A DNA stretch of 64,000 bases from Vitis vinifera. Taxonomy: Eukaryota; Streptophyta; Magnoliopsida; Vitales; Vitaceae. The stretch lies in assembly GCF_030704535.1 (NCBI RefSeq), contig NC_081822.1:8412501-8476500 (forward strand), given 5' to 3'. The notes beneath the pieces are model-generated. The model was given only the letters and a program-made list of their open reading frames with translations. It had not been told where the DNA came from and did no database searches. Positions within the stretch are counted from its first letter, which is position 1; the number at the start of each line of letters is the position of its first letter. Of this stretch, positions 44,888 to 56,137 are shown in pieces. The position numbers were made by a program, and so were the translations under genes.

Positions 44888-47450
44888 CTTATTGCCAAAG
44901 AGATTATTGATTCAAGTCTGAGGAGTCTTACAAGGAGTGGTTGTTAAGTTAGATTTTGGAAAAGCCTATGAGCCACTTATGAAAAAAAAAACAGATTTTT
45001 GGAAAAGCCTATGATCCTGTTAACCAGAGTTTTCCTTTGGTAGTCATCATTTGAATCAAAAACTCCTCATTTTCAAAACAATCTTATTTCTTTCCTTTCA
45101 AACCATCCAAAAGAGACATAAGGGGGCTGCTCTCCAAACCTTTCTTCGCTTTCTTCGCATCTTGCTCACAAACGAGCCATGCCACCCAAGAAGGATCACT
45201 TTAACTGATGAAGGAAGAACCCACAGCACACCACAAAGAGTAAACAACAAATCCCACAAAACCTTAGCCTTGGTGCAGTGAATTAGAAGGTGATCAATAG
45301 ACTCTTTAGCAGCACAACAAAGGAAACATCTATTCGGAAGTGACCAGCCCCTCTTCTTTAGTTGATCCAAAGTAAGCTTTACCCCATGAAGCTTCCCAAG
45401 CAAAAAAAACCAACCTTATTGCCAAAGAGATTATTGATTCAAGTCTGAGGAGTCTTACAAGGAGTGGTTGTTAAGTTAGATTTTGGAAAAGCCTATGAGC
45501 CACTTATGAAAAAAAAAACTGATTTTTGGAAAAGCCTATGACCCTGTCAACCAGAGTTTTCCTTTGGTAGTGCTGCAGTTTTGGCCAAAAAGGGGTTGAC
45601 TGGATTTGATTTTGCATATCAATAACAAACTTTTTGTCTTGGTGAAAGGAATGCCTTTTGATTTCATTCACAATTAAAAGGATCAGGACGATGGGATCCC
45701 CTATCGCTTTATCTGTTTGTTTCGATGATGGAGACCCTTAGTCTTTTCTTGAGAATGACAAGGTGGGAGGTTTCATTTCAGGCTAAAAGGTGGGAAATAG
45801 GAGAGGAGAGAGTGGAGATTTCCTACCTTCTATTCATTGATAATGTCCTTTATTTTTAATCTTGTTCAAATAAATTGAACTATATGAGTTGGGTTTTGTT
45901 ATGGTTTGAGGCTTCTTCAAGTTTGAAAGTTAATTTAGGCTAAAGTGAATTAATTCCAGAGAGGGAGGTCCCTAGCATAAAGGAGCTTGCTTTGATGTTG
46001 GGTTGTGGGGTGGGGAAACATCCTGCCACTTTTTTAGATTTGCCTTTGGGAGCTACCTTCAAATCTCCATGTATTTGTTATGTGATAGAGAAGAGGTTTC
46101 GCATAAGGTTAGCTCTTTGGAAAAGGCAATATCTCTCATAGAAAGGAAAACTCACTCTTATAGGTACCTTTTGCAGCATGCCTAATTTCTTTCATGTCTC
46201 TGATTGTTACTCCTAAAGTGACTTCTTCAAGATTGGAAACATTTTAGCATGATTTCCTATGGAGGGTGGAGCTTTTGAGAAGAAACCCCATCGAATGAAG
46301 TGGTTGTCTCTTTGCAAAGATAAAAAGGTTAGGGGGCTAGGTATTTGAGTTTTGGCCGCACTTAAAAAAGGCCTTGGAAAAATGGTGCTTGACATTTGCT
46401 TTGGAAAGCGAGTTTCTTTAGAGATATCTTGTTATGGGAAAGTTTTGGGAAGAGTTGGGAAGTTGGTGTTCTCGTGTAGGGAGGGAGAGTATGACATTGG
46501 TTTGTGAAGGCAATAAGAAGAAGATAGAGAGCTTTCAAAGCTAGAACAAGATTTGAGGCAAGCAATAGGAGAAGAATCATGTTTTGGCAATATGTTTGGT
46601 GCAAAGGTTCTTCCTTAAAGCACTTGTTTCCCTCTCTTTTCTTGTTTGCAACTTTTAAGAGTCTTAGGTGGCTAATGTTCAGGACTCAGGAGTTTGTGTT
46701 AAGTAGGTCTTTGGAATCTTGCTTCTGAGGACATCTCCAAGACTAGGAGTTGGATTGTATCAAGGAGTTGGTTAGGAGCTTACAAGCGTGAGGAGCTGCA
46801 ATGGGGATGAGGCTAGATTGGTTTGAGAGGCTTGCTATAGTAGGAAATTCTATGTGAAATCTTTCTATATCTTAGAAATGGATGAAGAAGCATTTTTCCT
46901 CCAAAGGAAGCATGTGGCTCTTGAGCTCCTTTGAAAGTGGCATTTTTTTCTCCATAGGAGACTGCTTGGGAAAGGATCCCAACATTAGATCAGCTCAAAA
47001 GAAGAGTGGTTGTTGCTATTTGTGCAAGAATGCAGAAAGTCAGTTAAATACCTTCTTCATTGTGGGAAAGCAAAGGAGTTCTGACACTTCTTGTTCTCTC
47101 TCTTTGGTATCTCTTGTGTCCTCCCTTTGGTGAAAAAATTACTAATTGGTTCGTATAAGAGTTTCACTGGCAAAAAGTGAGGGTTTGGATGATAACCAGG
47201 ACCCTTTATTGGAGTTCAATGTTTATATCAATCTTTGAAGGACTCCCTTACTTGTGCCCACTTCTGGTGGTCTCACCAATCTCTTCAAGCTGGTCCTTCA
47301 TTCATCCTTGATAGACTTTATGAGTAGTTGAGCTTTAGGTAGCGGGAATGCTGATGTGGCTTTTGGTTGTTTTTCTTTTCACTTTAAAGTGTGCCTACCT
47401 TTTTCTTTTGTCAGGCACTATTAGATGTAATCTTGTTTTTCTGAATATCA
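44888..47450 (+). pseudogene. L1-A ORF2 remainder: RT, zf-RVT and 3' end
   Basis: After the L1-B/duplication block the + strand RT continues. It reads IIDSSLRS and FGKAYDPVNQSF (usual D-I-E-K-A-Y-D-x-V-N-W), then GSGRWDPLSLYLFVSMMETL near 45680 (usual GLRQGDPLSPYLFVL). At 45820-45850 VEISYLLFIDNVL replaces the usual F-A-D-D catalytic motif with F-I-D-N. Downstream are WKR-QYLSKGGR-like GNISLIERKTHSY, then HDFLWRVELLRRNP, KALEKWCLTFALE and a zf-RVT tail (QKKSGCCYLCKNAES, FIVGKQR). Sequence like SLIDFMSS near 47310 is the usual L1 C-terminal area. Many stops and shifts; long dead. Confidence 0.8.
45044..45570. repeat. 527-bp tandem duplication, copy B (uninterrupted)
   Basis: Second copy of the unit described at 39023, without a copia. 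It contains the L1-B zf-RVT end in minus orientation (45098-45403) and the L1-B/L1-A junction at about 45413. It ends at CCTTTGGTAG, after which L1-A continues with TGCTGCAG. Confidence 0.9.
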
Positions 47451-48694
47451 TTGATTATAGCAAGGTTACAGAATAAGTTCCAAATTGAAGTGGGACTTAC
47501 TATTGTAGATCCTGGTCTTTCATGTCAAGGACTTGTACCTTTGGCTTTGACAAAAACATTGTGGAATTCATTGTGACTGTTGTTAATTTAGAAAGGCAAC
47601 ATGCCTAAACCACAGAACTGTTTGAAAGCTATAAGGAAAACACTTATCTGAACTACATATATGAAATTTGATTGTCTGGTGAGAGTTTTGAGAGCATAAT
47701 TAATAGTTCCTCATGATTATTCTTTTCCCATTTTTTTTTTTCACTTTAGAAGATTTGTGATTGATGTGAATTCTCTGGATATCGGATTATTTGGGTTTAG
47801 ACATTTGGGATGACACCACTCTTCAATTTTGTGCCCTCTTCTTTGAGTGCAAATCTGTTTAGTGGGGGTAAAGTTACTAAGATTCTACCCTGCAATTATC
47901 TTTTGATGAATAACATTGAATACTCACCAGAAATTCATATTCTTTAAAGGTGAAATGCGTGTAACACAAATCAAACCTATGCTTTTCTATCTTATGCCAA
48001 TTGTTCCAATCATCCAGCAGCCTAGGTTATATTCACTTGCCCATGCTAATCTATCTCAGAGGGTGGTTTACGTGAGTTTTACTATGCTTGAAATTTTCGA
48101 CCTTGTCTCTCACCTTAGTGAACTAGTTCGGTTCAACAGCAACCAATTCATTCATTTTCTGAACGAGCTGGGGTTGGTGGTTGGCAGCATGGTCTCTGCC
48201 GTCTGGCTTTGCAGATCCATATTCTTTTTTGTCTTCTTAGAATGAACCCTAGACAGCACTTTCTTGTTTTAGGATTTGACAATTTGACAAGCACTCATTG
48301 CCAGCCTGATGTATCCCTCCATCTGGGTTGGCCCTGGTAGTGCCCTCAAAGCACAGAACCCTAGCAATTTATTCTTCTATTAGAATGACCCAATTTTCTA
48401 ACTAAGAGATAAGTAAACATCTTCTAAGAATGATGACCTGAATGTTCATTGCAATTCCTGTTTGCCAGTCCGTGATAAGTTTGTAAAGTGAGATGATGTT
48501 GGATGTTGGCTAGCCCTTGCCACTCCATGTTTTTGTTTTCTTGTTTTTTTTTTTTTTTTTTTTTGTCCATAAATAATATAAGAGGGCCTTATTACCAATT
48601 TGTCTGATATATCTGTTTGAAAGATGGAGGGTTTCTTAAGCTTTTGTTTCGATGATATAACCAGGTCACTCCCATATTTGTTGAAGGTGATTCA
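47451..48694. other. Intergenic, no gene recognised
   Basis: The + frame 47916-48245 has a hydrophobic stretch but no family resemblance. A T21 run lies at 48544-48564. Confidence 0.4.
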
Positions 48695-48813
48695 GAGCGC
48701 ATTTAATAATGATTTTAGAAAGTGTTTTTAGTATTTATAATACTTTAACGATAACATTTTTTAAATATAAAAGATATTAAAAACACTTTTTAAAATCATT
48801 ATCAAACGTACTC
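48695..48813. mobile_element. MITE family copy 4 (TSD TCA)
   Basis: 119 bp. Left terminus GAGCGCATTTAATAATGATT, right terminus AATCATTATCAAACGTACTC, forming a long terminal inverted repeat that extends through AGAAAGTGTTTTTA and TAAAAACACTTTTT. Flanked by TCA at 48692-48694 and 48814-48816. One of the two best-preserved copies. Confidence 0.85.
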
Positions 48814-51363
48814 TCAGTTTGAAAGGAAGTCTATTGGAACTGGAGCATGAATTCATTCTGCAATTTCAACCGAAGAAGCAAAGCAGCAGCACCACTCCAC
48901 TTTACTACTGTATCTGTATCATTAGGTTTGACGATAGACTTGTCCTCTCTTCAAATCTTATTCAAGATTGAGATTTGGACCCAAATATCATAGTCAGACT
49001 TAACATATTTCTGATTAGTGGGAATGGATTCTGGTGGACAATGGAGGGAGATTTTAAAAAAAATGGAGTGGCTGGCATCGATTTTCCTAATTGCTTTTGG
49101 GATCAAATTTGATGTGGACATTTTTGTCCAATTAAACGCCTTATGTCTATCCTCAGTTTGAGGATTGATAAATAGACCTAAAATAGAGTAGACATGGACA
49201 TGAACGGTAGTTGTGAGCCAAATGATTTTGGGGTTGATAATTAAATGAATGTGAAGTATGTCCATGGAAATGATTAATGGTGTAATGAGCGCATATGTGA
49301 TATGCCCACCAGTCACCACCACATTGGCCCTTCAATACCTGAAAGCGCTCGATTCATGATGTCATTCTCATCTTGGACGAGGGTTTTGCCTCACGCCCCT
49401 CACCTCTTATTTTTATTATTAACAATTCCTACCCAAATCTTTTGAAGATAATTCGATCCTAACACCTAATAAAATAAATGTTAATTTAGAATAAATTGCT
49501 AGAAGAATCAGGCGGTCACAGTCAAGCAGACAAAACCAAGTATTAGCTCAAAACATATCATTTTTTTTTTAATTTAGTAATTTAATAATTTAGTAATTTA
49601 GTAATTTAGTAATTAGTTATAGTATCTCGGTGTTTAAGAATACTAGTGTAAAAAGGTTTTAAACAGTAGGTTTGTCTTTAGTCGGGAGTGGGTGGCACTT
49701 GGTAAGGCCACTTGGTTTAGTGTTTCAAACTCCATTTTATATGATGAAATATATCCTTGAATGTCCACCAATGAATTAAGGAAGCTGAATCCACAAGCAG
49801 AGAGGTCCCGATGGCGTAACAGAGAGGCAAAGTGACAAAGTCTGTTGTTATTAAGTTATTATAGTTGTCTCCGATGCAAATATTATTGGAATATCCAAGT
49901 TTGAAATTCGAGAAGTCGGCAGGCCACGCCACGTGCTCCAAATTATGGACTATTCCTTCTGAACATACAAATAATTGCAGCCGCCTGGCCTAACACACTT
50001 GCTCTAAACTGCAATCTTATTTTTATATCAACAGGGACGGCCACCAGCAGAGCAACAGCGATTATCCTCCCTAAACGCCCCTTTTCCATCAACTCAGGAC
50101 TCACCCCATCCCAACTCCCCATTTGGCCCGACATTCTTTATTTAATTTCTCCCGCATATTCTGGCTATCTAATTGGTTCAATGATTTATTAACTTTTATA
50201 TTTCTTTCCAAAACCTTCGAGTTCCAGTAAAAAAAATTTATTCCATCACATTTCACCATTTTGATGAATCAAAATTACCCACATGACCTTTCGATTTTTG
50301 CATCTTTTTTTTATTTTTTACTATTTCACTTGCATTATTTTTTATTTTTCTTTTTTCTATTACTATTATTATTATTATTTAGGCTTAGTCAACCTCCTAT
50401 AATTTGGATTAAATACAATTAATCGTCATTAATTTAAAATTTCATTAAATACTTGTCTTATTTTTCTCTTTTGTTAATTTCATTCATAACCCTTATTATT
50501 TATAAAATTAAAATTTTAATATTCTAATTAAAAATTAAAATTTATTTATTTTCAGAGTTTTTTTTATCATAGCAAAAAATGAGTAAGTTGAAAATGTGAG
50601 GAATTCCAACATCTATTCAATAGAAATTACAAGTTACATATAAATTCTACTCATAAAATGAGTAATATGCTCTCATAATTATAAATTTTACTCCCAAAAT
50701 CCGGAATTTTGTACCCAATAGCAAATGATGATATTGTTTCTAGCATCATCGGTTGGCCTCATTGGTATATACATTTGGTTACCCATTGATACCTTTAGTC
50801 TCAATGGTATGCTCTGTACCATTAGTACCATTGGTCCTTATTATGTACTTCGATTTTATTTTATGTATTTTGATTTCATTAAACTTTGTATCTTGATCTC
50901 ATTCCTTTATTACTTAATTTCATTACTTTATATCATGGTCTCATTAAATTTGTACCTTCATCTTATTGTTTTATATCTTAATCTCACTCATTTTTACATT
51001 GGTTCTATATATTTGTACATTGACATCATTGTTTAATGAATGAGCTCTTATAAACTCTAAAATGGTCATATGATCAGAATAATTTTATATCGAAGTACTT
51101 TAATAAGTGTGAAGCTAAATTACTTCTCTACTAATTGTTATACCTACATTCAAAGCATTTTTGCCAATGAGTGCAAATCCAATTTTTTAATTGCACTTCT
51201 ATATATAAAATAAATAAATAAATTATCGATTATAGCTTTTCATGGCATATGTGATTTGATGAAGTAGAATGAATAGTAAGTTCTAAACATTTCACTCCCA
51301 TTAATCTAAATTGTGGTAAGCAAAAGCGGTTTCACATAAAATGGGTATATATTTATTTTTTAA
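48814..51363. other. Intergenic with short repeats
   Basis: AT-rich beyond 50150. A minus-strand frame at 49943-50134 (63 codons) has an ATG in AAGAATGTCGG and an ATATAAAAG about 60 bp upstream, but no recognised family. The 49570-49618 stretch holds a 9-bp tandem repeat. Confidence 0.4.
49570..49618. repeat. 9-bp tandem repeat (AATTTAGTA-type)
   Basis: About five units of AATTTAGT with an added A or T. Non-coding. Confidence 0.85.
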
Positions 51364-51482
51364 GCGTGTATTTGATAATAATTATAGGAAGTGTTTCCGA
51401 CTTCTTTAATATTTAAAAGATAAAAAATTTTAAATATTAAAAAGATTATAAACGCTTTCTAAAATCACTATCAAACACACTC
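51364..51482. mobile_element. MITE family copy 5 (TSD TAA)
   Basis: 119 bp, the same length as copy 4. Left GCGTGTATTTGATAATAATT, right AATCACTATCAAACACACTC. Perfect TAA duplications at 51361-51363 and 51483-51485. The TNA target and 3-bp duplication fit Tourist/PIF-Harbinger MITEs. Confidence 0.85.
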
Positions 51483-53290
51483 TAATTTTGTTTGTATTGA
51501 TATTCAAAGCATTATGCAAAACACTTCAATTTATTTAGAAGAAAATTCAGTTTCTCAAAGATTTGAATTCTACACCTCAAAAGTTGAATTTCATTCACAT
51601 TAATGTCATTTTTTCAAGTGATTTTGTTACGTCTTTATCTGGTTTTCTAATAAAGATACCCAATCCACTTTTACTTCAAAAAAAGAAATGTGCAAGCAGA
51701 GTCCCATGACTTCAAAAAAACAATTTTATTTGAATAATATATACTATTCACATATCTTTATAATACAATATGATCTTATTTTTAATAAATAAAATTAAAG
51801 TAATTAGGTATCAACCTCTTTGTGAAACAAGATACTTACCACTCTATAATCTTAATCATAATATTTCTTTTTTTTCTTTTGTAATTGTGCATTCCATTTA
51901 TTCCAAATATCTATTTCTAGTTTTCTGGGTAATTTTAACCTATAGCTATCTAATTATTTTGTCTTATTTACTACTCTTGCTTTTTATACATATTCTACAA
52001 ATTTTGTTTATATTTATCTAAATATTTAAATTTGAAAATTTGTAACTATAGTTCTCTTAGTATCATTTCTTATAAGGTATCTTCGAATTAAGCTTACAGA
52101 ATTGACTATTTTAAAATCTTTTTTAAGGTGGTGTTTATTTTTTTAACTCAATATTGAATACAATTTTCTTTCAGTTTTTAAATAGTTTATTTTTAACTTT
52201 TTTTTCTTTTATTTATTACTTGTTTTTAAAACATTTTGACTAAATAAAAAAAAGTCAAAATATTTGCTTTTTTTCTTTTTGTGATTGATAAAAATAATTT
52301 TTTAAAACAACTAAAACACAATCTTGACATAACTATCATATTATAAATATTTGTTACTTACGAGAAATAAAATAATAAATAATAAATAATTTATTACTTA
52401 ATATTATTAAGTTATATTTAGAATTAAGTTAAATTAAATTTTATTTACATTTAAATAAAAAAAACAAACAAACAACCACCACCTACCTCTATCGCATTCT
52501 TCTCTACTTAAGTGTTTATAAAAGTGACTAATATTTTATACTTTCCATTAATTTACTCACATAATTGATCTCATAATTGTGCATCCTTTGACCTTTCCCA
52601 ATGATTGATTCTTTTCTCATATTTTTATTGAGTAATCTTTACTTATCTTAGCTAAAATCTTAATTTTCTTTTCTTCATTTTCTAAATTTATATGTTTATA
52701 GTTATTAACATTTATATTGGGCATTCCTTTACCATCATGATATATGCTACTTTTTTTTAGTTTGTTTATTTTCTTCTAGATTTAAACCAGGTGGGTTACA
52801 TCTTTGCCCTTCCAATCAAACCATCTATTTTCTTTGCTCTTATCATTTGTACATATATTGTATTGAAACCATTATTCATTTCATGTCCCTTTGTATTAAC
52901 AAATATTTTAATATGCTTACTACACTCTTCACTTCTCAGTCTTATAATCCCATATATTTTTCCGTCAAAGCTTCTTCATGCATGTAGGTGTATTGACTGA
53001 CACAAAGGCTAGGGATACTAGGTGTACAAAGTAAAAAAAATTGTCATTTACAACAGAATTGAATCCCTTTTTATTTTTCTAAGGAAAATATTAAATATTT
53101 GAATCTTTTGGATGATTGGGTCTTACCTAAGCTTCTAAGGTGTTTTATGTAATGTTTTTGAAGATGTATTTTGAATAAGAAATTTAGAAGTTTTGCTTGC
53201 GGATTTGAATAATTTAATCGAAGAAAAATCACACTTTTAAGATGAAAACTCACAATATATATTGTTTTGCATAGAACATATACAAACATG
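51483..53290. other. AT-rich intergenic DNA
   Basis: No gene recognised. Hydrophobic frames (for example 51770-52021) come from T-rich composition. Confidence 0.45.
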
Positions 53291-53299
53291 AAAATTACT

Positions 53300-53850
53300 T
53301 TTAACATGTAATAAAGGTTTAAATAGGATGGTTTATAATTCTACTACATCTCTCATATAATTTTATATACATATATAGATTGGTCGACCTAGAAATAGTA
53401 TTTTATACACTCACAATTGCTTTGTACATGGTATATACAAGCATTAAAAATATTTTTAGCATGTAATAAAGGTTCAAATAACATGGACTATAAGTCTATT
53501 ATACGTATCATATAATTTTATAAGTATACGCAAACTTTGTAACATGAAAAATACTTTTGACATGTAATAAAGGTTTAAATAACATGGATCATGAGTCTAT
53601 TATACTTATCATTTGATATTATAAATATGCGTAGACTTGGAGCATGAAAAATACTTTTGACATATAATAAAATTTAAATAACATGGATTATAAGTCTATT
53701 ACACCTGTCATATAATTTTATAAATATACGTGGACTTGCGGACCTAAAAAAAATATCTTATATAAATAATGCATTTGTTTTGTGCATGCAATACAATTTT
53801 CTTATAGATAACTGATCCATACATTAAAAAAATGTTTGTATATGTAAAAA
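53300..53850. repeat. Satellite-like array with ~100- and ~155-bp units
   Basis: Units anchored at CATGTAATAAAGGTTTAAAT start at 53305, 53460, 53561 and 53661, with a weaker one near 53836. Spacings are 155, 101, 100 and about 175. Each unit continues AACATGGATTATAAGTCTAT, then CATATAATTTTATAAATAT. The long spacings contain an extra segment with GACCTA-AAAATA and TTGTTTTGTGCATG-like blocks that the two short units lack. Confidence 0.75.
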
Positions 53851-53969
53851 GGTACAAATACGATGAATTAAAGTTTCATTGCACCTATCATGTATCATTA
53901 TCATCATCATCATTATTATTATTTTTGTTATAATATCGTACTCTACTGAAATATGCAAAAGAAAATCAA

Positions 53970-53973
<4 letters not shown>

Positions 53974-54016
<43 letters not shown>
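53974..54016. repeat. (AT)n microsatellite
   Basis: About 43 bases of AT dinucleotide, next to ATT-rich DNA. Confidence 0.95.
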
Positions 54017-54018
<2 letters not shown>

Positions 54019-55590
54019 TTAATATGAATATTATTCATATTATTTTAATATTATGCAAATAATCATATTAATATTATTATTATTGATATTAAAAATATTA
54101 ATATAATAATGATATTACTAACCATAGTAAAATATATATTAGGAATGGCCATGTTGAAATCAATATTTATATTCACTAATAATAATAATAGCATGTTTGG
54201 AATAATTGATAATAGTATTTGTAATAGTAGTAGGAATAATAATAGAAGGAATGGAGAGAGAAAAAATAATACCTTTTTTTATTGTTCTTTTAATACTCTC
54301 CTTTGGTAGGACCAAATTGAGCAGACTGTATAGTACACAATGCATTGAATTGTAATCTAATAGTAGGGTAAGCTTGCCAACTTTTGTTGGACATGTGATG
54401 AAAAGGGCAAAGAGAAAAGGAAGAAAAGGAGTAGAGTTGCTGCCCACGCTCGGTTCCTTTGGCGATAGTGGATAAATTTTCTATCGAAAGCGTTTGAAGT
54501 CAATTACCAAATTGCAGTCCCGATTTTGGCATGAATGAACGTCCCCGATGCTTATCCCCAAAAACCGCTGTTCATACCAAAAGTCTTACGTTTAGCCTCC
54601 CTCTATCTTTTTTGTAGTGACCATCGAATAAGACAAGGTGAGCTCATCTTTTTTTCTTTTTTCTTTTTTCCATTTTTTATAGATATAAATAAGCTCAATA
54701 ATTTTATCATATTTTAATTAAATTCCTTCTTCTTTTTTTTTTTGGCCCCCTTTTATTTGTGGCATATTCCCATTATGAAACTAAAGGGAAGTGTGTATTT
54801 TATTGATATGCATAAAAAGATATGCAGGGAATAGTTTTTACAATTGCTTAACTGGTATTGCCAAATCTCGCACGGTTATCATTTTTACTTTTGGGTCCAA
54901 ACTTTAATTTGTTGTGTATGTTTCATCTTATGTTTTATTTTGTTCTTTATTGTTTAATTTCTTGATACCCATATAATATGATTATGCACCCAAAGCAGCG
55001 GAGGGCACCTTGCCAGCCCAGTCGTGGCTGAATTAAAAAAATGAAGTAACCAGGGAAAAAAAAAGGGGCGAAGGTGATCAGCTTCTGGGGGTGGTTATTG
55101 CGTGTACGGAAAGTCACTGAGAGAAACCCATCCATCCACCACCGACCTGCCTCTCTCTCTCTCTATCTATATATATATAACATAGCTTAAGTCCAACTTG
55201 ACCCTGACCGCACACTCTAGATTTTGATGAGGCGGTCTTGGGCAGGGGCCAAACTGATGGACTCATCATCTTTGAGGACAAACAAAACAAAACGGGGCTT
55301 AGTATTGTGAGGGCTTGGTGTTTGCGTAGTAGAAGCGGAACCATCCACGTCGGCCAACCCCAGCTCGCATCACATGCCCCACAAGCCGCTACGTGGATGA
55401 GAAAACTCCAAATACCCTTTCAGACTCACAAACAAAGAGAGAAGGGGGATGAGATAGGGGACGATGGATTATGTCGGCCAGTGTTGGATTTATCTTTAAG
55501 GAAGATCAACGTGGCGGCCTCCCCACTCGACAGAATAGCAGCCAAGTAGGAAACTAATGCGTGCTGCCTCTGCATTTCTATATTCTCTAT
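54017..55590. other. AT-rich spacer and ERF upstream region
   Basis: No second gene recognised. The frame 55238-55549 overlaps the ERF promoter and has no family resemblance. A (CT)n(AT)n tract lies at 55151-55178. Confidence 0.45.
55151..55178. repeat. (CT)n(AT)n microsatellite
   Basis: CT dinucleotides run into AT dinucleotides about 530 bp upstream of the ERF start. Confidence 0.85.
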
Positions 55591-55597
55591 TTACTAC

Positions 55598-55604
55598 TAT
55601 AAAT
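55598..55604 (+). promoter_or_regulatory. TATA box of the ERF gene
   Basis: TATAAAT preceded by CTAC. A start about 30 bases downstream gives an ~80-nt leader to ATG 55709/55712. This argues against the more upstream ATG at 55658, which would leave under 30 nt. Confidence 0.6.
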
Positions 55605-55708
55605 ATTAATCCACCTTCTCTCCCAAGTGTTTTCTGAGATAGAATCTTTTTCTGGTTTTGGTTTTTAGCTTTGGGGCTGTTTGGGGCACAGAACAAAGGT
55701 CGGTTGTG

Positions 55709-56137
55709 ATGATGGAAGGCAAGTGTTGTGCGACCACAGAGAAGCGGAAGCAGAGGCAGCAACAAGAGAAGCCTTACAGAGGTATAAGGATGAGGAAGTG
55801 GGGTAAGTGGGTGGCTGAGATTAGAGAACCCAACAAGAGGTCCAGGATATGGCTTGGTTCATACTCCACACCGAAAGCCGCTGCCCGTGCCTATGACACC
55901 GCCGTCTTCTGTCTCCGGGGCCGCTCTGCTCGCCTCAACTTCCCGGAGTATATAGCGGAAGAAGATGAGGTTCAGGACTTATCCGCCGCATCCATACGAA
56001 AGAAAGCCACCGAAGTCGGAGCTAGGGTTGACGCCATGGAGACCGCCCTCCACGCATCAGAACCCAATTCTAGCAGAGTCTCCGACAAACCCGACTTGAA
56101 CGAGTACCCTAGCCCAGAAAGTTCAGATGATGATTGA
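55709..56137 (+). CDS. AP2/ERF factor, DREB group with C-terminal EAR repression motif
   Basis: Intronless, 142 residues from MMEGKCC. The frame is open to ATG 55658, but the TATA position and the family N-terminus favour 55709 or 55712. One AP2 domain spans about residues 23-80 ([19 protein letters not shown], then [21 protein letters not shown] and ARLNFPE). The Val in WVAEIR is the DREB-type DNA-contact residue, where ERF proteins have Ala. A basic stretch (12-21) may act as a nuclear signal. DLNEYP at 129-134 is a DLNxxP EAR motif, which recruits TOPLESS-type co-repressors. It is followed by an acidic tail. The combination matches ERF group II (DREB A-5; RAP2.1/DEAR-like), known as repressors of DRE/CRT stress genes. 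The exact orthologue is not assigned. Confidence 0.93.
   Translation: MMEGKCCATTEKRKQRQQQEKPYRGIRMRKWGKWVAEIREPNKRSRIWLGSYSTPKAAARAYDTAVFCLRGRSARLNFPEYIAEEDEVQDLSAASIRKKATEVGARVDAMETALHASEPNSSRVSDKPDLNEYPSPESSDDD

Larger units (their letters stand above)
38808..44901 (-). mobile_element. L1-B: 5'-truncated LINE on minus strand with TSD
   Basis: A poly(T) run (38823-38833, a poly(A) tail on the minus strand) abuts CTTATTGCCAATGA (38808-38821). The other end abuts CTTATTGCCAAAGA (44888-44901), 13 of 14 bases identical: a classic L1 target duplication. Minus-strand coding covers only the ORF2 end. It includes TLDQLKKRGWSLPNRCFLCC and KESIDHLLIHCTKAKVLWDL (zf-RVT zinc-binding region), then LLGWHGSFVSK and WKERNKIV, followed by a 3' tail with FFDWLG-like sequence. 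Without Copia-2 the insert is only about 570 bp. Confidence 0.85.
39023..45043. repeat. 527-bp tandem duplication, copy A (split by Copia-2)
   Basis: Copy A is 39023-39228 plus 44723-45043, a sum of 527 bp. It matches 45044-45570 throughout. The unit starts TCATCATTTGAAT inside L1-B, crosses the L1-B/L1-A junction and ends CCTTTGGTAG inside L1-A. I count about nine substitutions in the first 206 bases against copy B, roughly four times the divergence between the Copia-2 LTRs. The duplication is therefore older than Copia-2. Confidence 0.9.
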
